A model generated the notes under the pieces. The model did not search any database. It was not told the DNA's origin and worked only from the letters and a program-made list of their open reading frames with translations. Position numbers and translations under genes: made by a program. A stretch of DNA of 64,000 nt from Planctomycetota bacterium (GTDB lineage: Bacteria > Planctomycetota > Phycisphaerae > Phycisphaerales > SM1A02): positions 1 through 64,000 of the forward strand of contig VGXR01000002.1 in the NCBI GenBank assembly GCA_016873255.1. Reading direction: 5' to 3'. Numbering within the stretch: the first letter of the stretch is position 1; the number at the start of each line of letters is the position of its first letter. Positions 41,614 to 49,803 of this stretch are shown piece by piece.

Positions 41614-43542
41614 ATGTCGACCGTCCTTGCGTCCTTCAGCTCCGCGCTCACCGCCGCGTCGCTCGTCGCCTCGCTCGTGCTGGCTTCGCCGGCGTCGGCG
41701 CAGATCAACCAAGTCGACCCCGGTGTTGCCAATCTCTCACCCGCCAAGAAGCTGCTGATCTCCGATCCCTCGCTCGAGTTCGACCCGTACTCGGTGCTGG
41801 TGCGCTTCCGTGCCGGCACCACGCAGGTGGACATGGACCGCGCGCTGGCGTCGGTGGGCGGCTCGCTGCTCAAGACGTTCGACCTCGTCCCGGGCCTTGC
41901 GCAGTTCAGCATCACGGGGACGGTGGAGAACGCCATCGCCGCCCTCTCCCGCAACCCAGCGGTCGAGTACGTCGAGCCCGATTACGTGGTCCGCGAGCAC
42001 GCGGTCATCCCGAACGACCCGAGCTTCGGCCAGCTCTGGGGCATGCGCAACACGGGCCAGACGGTGAACGCCGACCCCGGCATCGCGGGCGCCGACTGCC
42101 GCGCCACGAACGCCTGGAGCGTGCTCACGGGCAATGCGAACTTCGTGGTGGCCATCATCGACAGCGGCACGCTGACGACCCACCCGGACCTGGCCGCCAA
42201 CATCTGGGTGAATCCCGGAGAGATCGGGGGCAACGGCATCGACGACGACGCCAACGGCTACATCGACGACACCAAGGGCTGGGACTTCTTCTCCATCGAC
42301 AACAACCCCGATGACGGCGGCCACGGCACGCACACCGCGGGCACGGTCGGCGCCGTTGGGAACAACGGCGTGGGCGTCGCCGGCGTTGCCTGGAGCTGCA
42401 AGCTCATGGCCCTCCGCTTCATCGGGCCCACCGGCGGCTTCACGTCGGACGCGATCCTTGCCGTCCAGTACGCCGCACGCAAGAGCGTGAAGGTCTCCAA
42501 CAACTCGTGGGGCGGCGGTGCGTTCTCGCAGGCGCTCTACGACGCCATCGGCGCCTCGCGCTCGGTCGGCCACGTGTTCGTGGCCTCGGCCGGCAACAAC
42601 GGCGCCAATGGCGACACCAGCCCCTCCTACCCGGCGGCCTACAACCTCGACAACATCATCTCGGTGGCCGCCACCGACAACAACGATGCACGCGCCTCGT
42701 TCTCGAACTACGGCGCTACGTCCTGCGACATCGGCGCTCCGGGCGTCAACATCTATTCCACCTACGGCACCACCTACGGGTTCCTGAACGGGACATCGAT
42801 GGCCGGTCCGCACGTGGCCGGTGCCGCGGCCTTGGTCTACATCCAGAACCCCGCGTGGACCTACACGCAGGTGAAGGCGAAGATCCTCGCCACGGCGCGT
42901 CCGATCGCGGGACTCGCCGGGCTGTGCGTCACCGGCGGCGTGCTCGACGTGAACGCCTGCCTCGGCGGTGCGGCCCCCAACACGGCACCGACAGTCACCA
43001 TCACCTCGCCTGCCGCGGCAAGCTCCACGTTCACGCAGGGCGTGGCAGTCACCTTCGCCGGATCGGCCTCCGACCAGCAGGACGGCGCGCTCACGGCCGG
43101 CATGACCTGGACCTCCAGCCTGCAGGGCCAGATCGGCGTCGGCGGCTCGTTCACCACCTCCACGCTGGCGCTCGGCACCCACGTCATCACGGCCCGCGCC
43201 ACGGATTCGGGCGGCCTGACCACGAGCGTGACCCGCAACGTGACCATCGCGGCGCCGGTGGCGCCGACGGCTCCGGACCGCCTGCGCCTCACCCGCTCGG
43301 GCACCACGGTGACCGTCACGTGGCGCGACCGCTCGACCAACGAGACCGGCTTCCAGGTTCGTCGTGAGCGCTCGGTCAACGGAGTGTTCACCGAGCAGGT
43401 GGTGGTGGGAACGGTCGGCGCCAACACCACGAGGCTCGTCAACTCCGGCCTCATCGCCGGCACCTATCGCTACTCCGTCCGCGCCGTCAACGGCTCCGCC
43501 GGCAGCGCGTGGACGGCGTGGCTCAATATCACCGTGCCCTGA
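41614..43542 (+). CDS. Secreted subtilisin-like protease with Ig/Fn3 tail
   Basis: 642 residues. Signal peptide ending at SPASAQ, an I9-type propeptide (about 58-128, YSVLVRFRAGTTQVDMDRAL), then the S8 domain with Asp183 (VVAIIDSG), His237 (GGHGTHTAG) and Ser395 (NGTSMAGPHVAG). The triad is complete. The tail has an Ig-like segment (about 455-545, TVTITSPAAASSTFTQG) and a fibronectin III-like domain (DRLRLTRSGTTVTVTWRDRSTNETGFQV). An AGGAG ribosome binding site is 9 nt before ATG 41614. It is the first gene of the exported-protein island and has its own terminator. Confidence 0.93.
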   Translation: MSTVLASFSSALTAASLVASLVLASPASAQINQVDPGVANLSPAKKLLISDPSLEFDPYSVLVRFRAGTTQVDMDRALASVGGSLLKTFDLVPGLAQFSITGTVENAIAALSRNPAVEYVEPDYVVREHAVIPNDPSFGQLWGMRNTGQTVNADPGIAGADCRATNAWSVLTGNANFVVAIIDSGTLTTHPDLAANIWVNPGEIGGNGIDDDANGYIDDTKGWDFFSIDNNPDDGGHGTHTAGTVGAVGNNGVGVAGVAWSCKLMALRFIGPTGGFTSDAILAVQYAARKSVKVSNNSWGGGAFSQALYDAIGASRSVGHVFVASAGNNGANGDTSPSYPAAYNLDNIISVAATDNNDARASFSNYGATSCDIGAPGVNIYSTYGTTYGFLNGTSMAGPHVAGAAALVYIQNPAWTYTQVKAKILATARPIAGLAGLCVTGGVLDVNACLGGAAPNTAPTVTITSPAAASSTFTQGVAVTFAGSASDQQDGALTAGMTWTSSLQGQIGVGGSFTTSTLALGTHVITARATDSGGLTTSVTRNVTIAAPVAPTAPDRLRLTRSGTTVTVTWRDRSTNETGFQVRRERSVNGVFTEQVVVGTVGANTTRLVNSGLIAGTYRYSVRAVNGSAGSAWTAWLNITVP

Positions 43543-43566
43543 CATTCTCGGACTCCGGATCCACTT

Positions 43567-43599
43567 CCCGGGCCGTTCGCGTGATGCGAGCGGCCCGGG
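43567..43599 (+). terminator. Terminator after the subtilase gene
   Basis: A 14-bp stem (43567-43580 with 43586-43599, one G-T pair) and 5-nt loop GTGAT is followed by ACTTTCGTT. The T-run is weak but the stem is strong. Confidence 0.6.
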
Positions 43600-43760
43600 A
43601 CTTTCGTTCCATGGAGCGCAGGTTGCGTGCGTCGCCTGACCGTCGGCCGTCCTTGGCCGCAGCAGGAGCGTCCGCACCGGTCGCGTGTGTTCTCCCGCAC
43701 CCCTCGTGGGCTGCCCAGCTGCGACTCGCTGGTCGGCCCTCGGAAAGGACGAGTTTCGTG

Positions 43761-45080
43761 ATGCGCTCCCTCAACATCGTCTCCGTCGCCGCCGCCATCG
43801 GCGCCCTTGCCATTTCAGGGGCCTCACTGGCCCAGGCCGTCCCCACGGCGGTGCTGCACAACGGCACCGTCGTGACCCAGAAGGTGCCCCTGCAGCCATA
43901 CGCCGTGGAGGGGTCCATCTGGGACATCGACATCCCGAACCGATCGATCACCACGATGGGCCAGACGGTCCACGTGCCGTCCACGATCTGGGGTGCCACC
44001 TTCTTCCTTGAGAACCTCGAGTTCGTGAACTCCGCGGACCTCGTGGTCGGTCGCATCTCCGCCGCGAACTTCGACCGCATCAGCGATGCCAACGCCGTCG
44101 TGCGCGATGCCATCGCGGTGCCCGCGTGCCCGTCGTGTGGCCCGGTTCGCCTCGGCCCCGTTCGCGCCCTGGTCTCCACCACCGAGGCCCGCTCCAATCC
44201 CGTGGGCAGCCTCGACCGGTTCCCTGCCGCGCAGGCCACCATCGAGGACAACTACTTCCGCCTCGGGCTCAACCTCTTCCAGCGCTACCAAGGCGTGCTG
44301 CCGGTTGACTTCCTCGGGCGCATCGGCATCCGTACGTCCACCGGTGCCTACCCGGCCAACGCGTTCCAGCTGCCGCCGCGCACCCATTGGCGATATCCGC
44401 ACACCAGCGCGGCGACCATTCGGTCGGAGGGCAGCGTCTACGTGGACGCTCAGGGCCGCGAGTACCTGATCCCCGATTCGCTCGACCCCGGCACGATCAT
44501 GCACGTCGCACCCGCGGAACACGTCACCGTCGGCCCGTGCCGCGCCGTGCGCCGCGGCGACCTGGTGACGCCGGACTCGCTCTTGGTGGGTGACCTGCTC
44601 ATCACCCCCAACCAGGACCCGCGGTATCCCACCATCTTCCGCGGCATCGGCGGCAACGAACTGCCCCGCGACGTGTTCTTCCGGGCGCTGCAGCCCGGAC
44701 AGGAAGTCACGGTCCTGGGTGCCCTCACCGGTGACCACATCCTCTTCGGCAACGAGTTCGATGCGCCCACGCTCTACGACCCTGCGATGGGCATTGCAAT
44801 CTCCGCCACCAACTTCGATGCCCGTGCATCCACCGGCATTCTCCGGTGGCGCGGCGAGGTGTTTCCGGTGGATGGCCTCTCCCTCTCAGCCCGCGTCGGC
44901 TTCGGTGCCGAGGTGCCTGTCACCGTCATCGTCGATCCGCTGACCGGCATCGGCGCCTACAGCGTGCAACGGACGGGCATCGAAATGCCCGAGAACCATA
45001 CGGTGACCATGATTGCCCGCAATGCCAAGGGCGTCGCGCAGCGCGAAGCCACCTTCGACTTCTCGGCCTTCATTCGCTGA
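43761..45080 (+). CDS. Secreted protein, paralogue A of an unrecognised CxxC family
   Basis: 439 residues, no family recognised. The signal peptide (IGALAISGASLAQA) is followed by a short motif VLHNGTVVTQKVPLQPYAV, a PSCGP-type CxxC motif (CPSCGPVRLGPVRALVST) and conserved blocks FLGRIGIRTSTGAYPANAFQ, LPPRTHWRYP, MGIAISATNF and LRWRGEVF, ending in a short FDFSAFIR. It shares all these blocks with the gene at 53765-55066. The protein seems all-beta with one Cys pair; a cupredoxin- or adhesin-like role cannot be claimed. GGAAAGG 15 nt before the ATG is the ribosome binding site. Confidence 0.75.
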   Translation: MRSLNIVSVAAAIGALAISGASLAQAVPTAVLHNGTVVTQKVPLQPYAVEGSIWDIDIPNRSITTMGQTVHVPSTIWGATFFLENLEFVNSADLVVGRISAANFDRISDANAVVRDAIAVPACPSCGPVRLGPVRALVSTTEARSNPVGSLDRFPAAQATIEDNYFRLGLNLFQRYQGVLPVDFLGRIGIRTSTGAYPANAFQLPPRTHWRYPHTSAATIRSEGSVYVDAQGREYLIPDSLDPGTIMHVAPAEHVTVGPCRAVRRGDLVTPDSLLVGDLLITPNQDPRYPTIFRGIGGNELPRDVFFRALQPGQEVTVLGALTGDHILFGNEFDAPTLYDPAMGIAISATNFDARASTGILRWRGEVFPVDGLSLSARVGFGAEVPVTVIVDPLTGIGAYSVQRTGIEMPENHTVTMIARNAKGVAQREATFDFSAFIR

Positions 45081-45328
45081 CGGGGTTCTCGGACTTTGCT
45101 GCGCCGATTCACCCTGCAGTGGACCGGTGCAGCGGGTTCAGAACCTTGCAATCTCGTCACTAAGTGCGGAGAAATATCGTTCCCGGATTGACAGTCGAGC
45201 GAATAATGGCACCGTAATGAAGTTTACAGGCTCGCTCTCCCCCCCGGGGAGTGCGCCTCCCCTGAGGTGAGTTCTGCCCCCACGGACAGATACAAGCCCT
45301 TACTTAAGTTTTGGTGAGGTTTGAACAA

Positions 45329-47005
45329 ATGAAGACCCGTAAAACGGAGGCCTCGCGGCTTCCACTTCTGTCCCGGCGCCGCTTCGTCGGGGGTTCCGCC
45401 CTTGCCACCGGCGCATTTGCCATCTGGACGCAGCGCTCGCACGCGGAGACCATCAACACCGGCGCAGGCGTGGACTTCGGCAGTCCCGCCAGCACGCCCT
45501 GGGTCTGGCCGCTGGCGTTCGCCAAGCACGCCGTTCCATTGCCGGCGTGGAAGTCGCTCTTTCCCGTGGTGAATCCCGCCGCGCACCAGCGGTACGAGGA
45601 GTTCGTCCCGCAGAAGTTCTACGACATTTGCACGAGCGAGCACCTGAGCCGGCCGCATCCGCAGTACGCCGCCAGCACGCTCTTTGCCTACCAGAACTCC
45701 GTGCCCGGCGTGACGTTCATGATGCGCTACGGTGAGCCGGTGCTCTGCCGCATCCGCAACGAACTGCCGGCCGCGGTGCAGGGCTTCGGCAACCCGGACG
45801 TCATCACCCACGTCCACAACGGTCATCACGCGTCCGAATCTGATGGCTACCCCGAAGACTTCTACAGCCCCGGCACCTACCTCGACTACCACTGGCCCAA
45901 CATCTACGCGGGCGGTGACTGGCGCGAGAGCAAGGGCACGCTCTGGTACCACGACCACCGCGTGGATTACACGGCGCAGAACACGTACCGCGGCCTGGCG
46001 GGATTCTGGCTCCTCTTCGACCACCTCGACTCCGGCAACGAGAACGACCCGAACCCCGACGCCTTCCGCCTCCCGAGCGGCGTGCCCGACGGCGTGCGCG
46101 TGAAGGGGTGCTACGACATCCCGCTCATCTTCACGGACCGACGATACGACCCGATGGGTCGCCTGGTGATGGATGTCATGAACATGGACGGCCACCTCGG
46201 CGACAAGATGCTGGTCAACGGCCGCATCCAGCCGTACTTCGAGGTGGAACGCCGCAAGTACCGGTTCCGCCTGCTCGACGGCGGCCCGTCGCGCTTGTAC
46301 CGCTTTGAACTCTCCAATGGCATGAGCTTCATGCACATCGCCAACGACGGCAACATGCTGGCCGCGCCCATCGAGGTGCAGTTCGTCGAGCTGGGCGTCG
46401 CCGAGCGCGCCGACATCGTGGTGGACTTCAGCCAGGTGCCGGAAGGCGTCAACGAGCTTTACCTCATCAACCGGATGCTGCAGCAGGACGGCAGGAAGCC
46501 CACCGGCGACATCCTGCCGGTGGCGGACAGCTCGCAGCTCCTCAAGTTCATCATCCGCCCCGAGACCAACGTTCCGGACAACAGCCGCGTGCCATCCTTG
46601 CTGCGCCCGATGCCCGAGCGCAGCGCGGCCGTGGTCCGTACGCGTGACATCCGGCTTGACCGCTCCAATGGCATGTGGACTGTCAACGGCCGAGTCTGGA
46701 ACCGGGACCGCGTGGACGTGGCGTTCAAGCAGAACACCGCGGAGATCTGGCGGCTTTCCACGTCTGGCGGCTGGGCCCACCCCCTGCACATCCACATGGA
46801 GGAGATGCACGTCCTCCGCCTCAACGACGAGCCCGTGGACGGCACCATCCTGCACGCACGCAAGGACGTTTTCACTCTCTTTCCGGGCGACGAGATGGAG
46901 ATCTATGTCCGCTTCCGCGACTGGCTGGGGAGATACCCCATGCACTGCCACAACACCGTCCACGAGGACCATGCCATGATGGCCAGAATCGAGGTGGCGC
47001 CATGA
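45329..47005 (+). CDS. Tat-exported CotA-like multicopper oxidase
   Basis: 558 residues. A twin-arginine signal (SRRRFVGGSALATGAFAIW) precedes three cupredoxin domains. Copper ligands: HVHNGHH (His161/163), WYHDH (His208/210), HPLHIHMEEMHVL and HCHNTVHEDHAMM (539-550), with Met as axial type 1 ligand. The layout fits spore-coat laccase/bilirubin oxidase-like enzymes. It is coupled to the SCO lipoprotein gene by ATGA. Substrate is unknown; metal oxidation, phenol oxidation or copper detoxification are possible. The leader has two competing hairpins before a GGTGAGG ribosome binding site. Confidence 0.9.
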   Translation: MKTRKTEASRLPLLSRRRFVGGSALATGAFAIWTQRSHAETINTGAGVDFGSPASTPWVWPLAFAKHAVPLPAWKSLFPVVNPAAHQRYEEFVPQKFYDICTSEHLSRPHPQYAASTLFAYQNSVPGVTFMMRYGEPVLCRIRNELPAAVQGFGNPDVITHVHNGHHASESDGYPEDFYSPGTYLDYHWPNIYAGGDWRESKGTLWYHDHRVDYTAQNTYRGLAGFWLLFDHLDSGNENDPNPDAFRLPSGVPDGVRVKGCYDIPLIFTDRRYDPMGRLVMDVMNMDGHLGDKMLVNGRIQPYFEVERRKYRFRLLDGGPSRLYRFELSNGMSFMHIANDGNMLAAPIEVQFVELGVAERADIVVDFSQVPEGVNELYLINRMLQQDGRKPTGDILPVADSSQLLKFIIRPETNVPDNSRVPSLLRPMPERSAAVVRTRDIRLDRSNGMWTVNGRVWNRDRVDVAFKQNTAEIWRLSTSGGWAHPLHIHMEEMHVLRLNDEPVDGTILHARKDVFTLFPGDEMEIYVRFRDWLGRYPMHCHNTVHEDHAMMARIEVAP

Positions 47006-47748
47006 ACGACCGACGCGCCGCCCTCCGTTCGCTCCTGATCCCAGCCGGCGCCGCGCTGCTCGGAGGCTGCGCGTCCGCGACCCGTCTCGCTGGTGCGCCG
47101 GCCTCGCCCGAGCACGACCCTGGCTACGGCGGCACCCGCGCCGAGCCGGACGGCACCCGCACGTTCAAGAACTTCGTCCTCCACGACCAGGACGGCAACC
47201 GAGTGCGCTTCCACGACGACCTGATCCGCGGGCAGGTGTTCGCGGCCACGTTCGGGTACGTGAAGTGCCGCGGCATCTGCGGGCGCATGGCATCGAACAT
47301 GCAGCTCGCGTCCGAGATCCTGGCGCCGCTGATGGGCAACCCGGTCCGCTTCTACAACTTCTCGCTGGCCGAGGACAGCCCAGCCGACCTGAAGCAGTCG
47401 ATGGAGTTCCGTGGCCTCTACGGGAAGCCCGGCTGGCACTACCTCACGGCGTCGGCCGAGGTCATCCGCGAGATCCGCTGGTCCTTCGGCTTCTTCGACG
47501 TGGGCGAGGAAGACACGCTGGGCCAGCCGGACACCCACACCGGCATGGTGCGCTTCGGCCACCACGCGTTCGACAAGTGGAGTTCGTGCCCGTCGCTGGG
47601 CAACCCGGAATCGATCGCCAGCAGCATCGTCTGGCTCTACCCGGCGGACGCTCGCCCATCGCTGCCTGGCCTGGAGTGCTCGGCGCCTCGCTCGGCCAAC
47701 CCCATCCCTGGCTACGTTCCGCGCAAGCCGCTCATCGCACAGCTCTGA
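47002..47748 (+). CDS. SCO1/SenC-like lipoprotein
   Basis: 248 residues. Lipobox ALLGGC (Cys23) and a thioredoxin-like domain with the copper-binding CRGIC (Cys89, Cys93) and a downstream His in DTHTGMVRF (about 179). It would insert copper into, or keep reduced, the neighbouring oxidase outside the membrane. The domain has a longer insertion around GLYGKPGWHYLTA than classical SCO. The same domain occurs fused to a different oxidase at 28329-30401. Confidence 0.85.
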   Translation: MNDRRAALRSLLIPAGAALLGGCASATRLAGAPASPEHDPGYGGTRAEPDGTRTFKNFVLHDQDGNRVRFHDDLIRGQVFAATFGYVKCRGICGRMASNMQLASEILAPLMGNPVRFYNFSLAEDSPADLKQSMEFRGLYGKPGWHYLTASAEVIREIRWSFGFFDVGEEDTLGQPDTHTGMVRFGHHAFDKWSSCPSLGNPESIASSIVWLYPADARPSLPGLECSAPRSANPIPGYVPRKPLIAQL

Positions 47749-47790
47749 CCGCGGATTCGTCCGCGCTCGACACGTTATGGAGACCCAGAC

Positions 47791-48666
47791 ATGACAACTC
47801 GGTCCAGAACCCCTGCGTACCTCGGGCGCGCTCTGGCGGCGCTCTGCGCCGCCTCTGCCTCCGCGGACGTCATCATCACCGTCACCGACTTCCGCGTGCT
47901 CGGCATGCACTTTGCGCAGGTCGTGGCGCCCGGCGCGCTCACGGGCACGCTCACGGGCGTGTCCGTCGATGCAGCCATCAGCGGGTCGGTCTCCAAGACC
48001 TACGCCCAGGACCTGACCATCTACCTCGATGTCCCGCCGCTCGACGGCGAGGGCCTTCTGCAGGTCGGTGGCTACACGGCAGTCAACGATTGGGCCATCA
48101 ACCTGATGTGGCCGACTGGTGACCACTTCGTGGCAGGAACGCGCGCACTGGGCACGGTGAGCCTGCCCAATCCGGTATCGATGGACGCTTCGCCGCTCTC
48201 CGTGTACCTCGGCAACGGCTATGGGTCGCCGTGGGCCGCGGCCACGTGGAACGGCACCATCACCCTGCACGGCGTGACCCGTATCGACGCGCTCGATTCG
48301 GACGGCGACGGCGTGCCCAATACCGCCGACAACTGCCCGTCCACGCCCAACCTGCTCCAGTCCGACTGCGACCAGGACGGGATCGGCGATGCGTGCGACA
48401 CCGACACCGACTGCAACGCCGACGGGATCGCTGACATCTGTCAGCTCACGCCGGCCATGGATTCCAACAGCGACGGCCGACTGGACCACTGCCAGTACGC
48501 GTTCGGCGACCTCGATCTCTCCGGCGTGGTCGATGGCGTCGACCTCGGGATCCTGCTCGTGAAGTGGGGCAGCCACAATCCTGGCATCCCTGACCCGAGC
48601 GGTGACGGCATCTTCGATGGCACGGACCTCGGTCTTCTCCTGTTGCACTGGGGATTCGAGTCCTAA
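47791..48666 (+). CDS. Secreted protein with thrombospondin-3-like and dockerin-like repeats
   Basis: 291 residues. A signal peptide ends near ASASA. A beta-rich domain (about 30-165) is followed by calcium-type repeats DSDGDGVPNTADNCPSTPN and DCDQDGIGDACDTDTDC, as in thrombospondin type 3. The C-terminus has two dockerin-like units, GDLDLSGVVDGVDLGILLVK and SGDGIFDGTDLGLLLLHWG. It is probably a surface or matrix protein. GGAGACC 9 nt upstream is the ribosome binding site. It shares its transcript with the oxidase/SCO pair; a terminator follows. Confidence 0.83.
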   Translation: MTTRSRTPAYLGRALAALCAASASADVIITVTDFRVLGMHFAQVVAPGALTGTLTGVSVDAAISGSVSKTYAQDLTIYLDVPPLDGEGLLQVGGYTAVNDWAINLMWPTGDHFVAGTRALGTVSLPNPVSMDASPLSVYLGNGYGSPWAAATWNGTITLHGVTRIDALDSDGDGVPNTADNCPSTPNLLQSDCDQDGIGDACDTDTDCNADGIADICQLTPAMDSNSDGRLDHCQYAFGDLDLSGVVDGVDLGILLVKWGSHNPGIPDPSGDGIFDGTDLGLLLLHWGFES

Positions 48667-48696
48667 GCGTCCGGTGATCGTCTTGCCCACAATGAC

Positions 48697-48734
48697 GCCC
48701 GGAACTCCCTTCGCGGGGTTCCGGGCCATTTTGT
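48697..48734 (+). terminator. Terminator after the oxidase-SCO-TSP3 genes
   Basis: GCCCGGAAC (48697-48705) pairs with GTTCCGGGC (48718-48726), CCC/GGG extend inside, and CATTTTGTT follows. Confidence 0.75.
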
Positions 48735-48956
48735 TATCAGACGGCTTTGTTCTAGCGCGTGATGGAAGCGCGGCCCCGATTGCGTGTCTCTTGCTGAGCG
48801 ACTTCTCCAGAGAACCTCAAGTTCTCCACAGATTTCGCCGGAGCGGGGACTCGCCGTGTGGTGAGTACCGCAAGGGAAAGGGTCGCCGGTCGGCGGATCC
48901 GACCGCGTGCGCTTGGCGTCTGTGGACGCCGGGCGCCGCTTGCACGGAGCTTCCAG

Positions 48957-49754
48957 ATGCGCACCCGTCACACCCCCGTCCTTGCCCTGATCCCCGTTGC
49001 CCTCAGTGCCCTCGCATCCGATGCCAACGCCGACTTCGTGGGCTGGACCGCGAGCGCCCGCTCGGTGAGCGGCGGCTTCCTGGTGAACGTCTTCGCGGTG
49101 ACCGACAGCGTCACCGACCGCCTCTTCAACGTCTACGGCTCAAACCCGAAGTCGCCGAACGCCGGCTACATCACCACGACGTCGGCCGGCGGCTTCCTGC
49201 AGGGAGCGGGCACGCGGTCCGTCTTCCTGTCCGAGGAGCTGCAGAGTTCCTCGACGCTGGACAGCTTCCTCACGGTGGGAGCAGCCTGGGATTCCGCGTC
49301 GTCTTCGTGGCTTGCGGACAACACCACCGTCGGCGACCCGGTGTGGAACGTCACCTACACCGCCGCCAACGGGACCCTGCGCACCGCCAACAGCTTCAGC
49401 GTGCGATCGGGCAGCCCCCTGCACGCGTCGTTCGTGAATCCCAACACGCACTCGGTGCCAGCCACTGCCGGCTGGTTCCTGTCCGGAGCCGCGGCCGACG
49501 CGTACGACCTGAGCGTGCTGCCCAATCGCGTGGCCAGCTCCAATGCCGCCGCTGCGGCCGGCACCCACGGCATGATGGTGGCGCAGCTCTACGTGGCGCA
49601 GCTCAACCTCAACTGGAAGATGGGTGCCACCATCGGGCGCGCGAACGGCTCCGCCAGCCAGGGCACCTACACGCTTCAGATCGTGCCCGCGCCCGGCGCG
49701 CTGGCGCTCCTCGGCGTGGTAGGCCTGGTGTCCGGCCCGCGCCGGCGCCGCTGA
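48957..49754 (+). CDS. Exported protein with PAPGA C-terminal sorting-type tail
   Basis: 265 residues. Signal peptide MRTRHTPVLALIPVALSALA, then a Ser/Thr/Asn-rich domain with two NxT-like segments, and a C-terminus of VPAPGALALLGVVGLVSGPR followed by Arg. This is the PEP-CTERM-like tripartite signal used in Phycisphaerae: motif, hydrophobic helix, basic end, for processing at the membrane. The mature domain is not recognised. GGAG 8 nt upstream of ATG 48957; the upstream frame from 48858 is not likely to be translated. Confidence 0.75.
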   Translation: MRTRHTPVLALIPVALSALASDANADFVGWTASARSVSGGFLVNVFAVTDSVTDRLFNVYGSNPKSPNAGYITTTSAGGFLQGAGTRSVFLSEELQSSSTLDSFLTVGAAWDSASSSWLADNTTVGDPVWNVTYTAANGTLRTANSFSVRSGSPLHASFVNPNTHSVPATAGWFLSGAAADAYDLSVLPNRVASSNAAAAAGTHGMMVAQLYVAQLNLNWKMGATIGRANGSASQGTYTLQIVPAPGALALLGVVGLVSGPRRRR

Positions 49755-49803
49755 GCCGGGCCGAGGGGCCGTTGCCTTGTTCCATGCAACCGGAGTCCAC
49801 GCC

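Noticed and set aside
48879-48899. GAGTACCGCAAGGGAAAGG resembles a conserved 23S rRNA stretch (GAGTACCG-GAGGGAAAGG).
   Set aside because: Only about 19 bases are similar, with two mismatches, and nothing around it matches rRNA; most likely chance.
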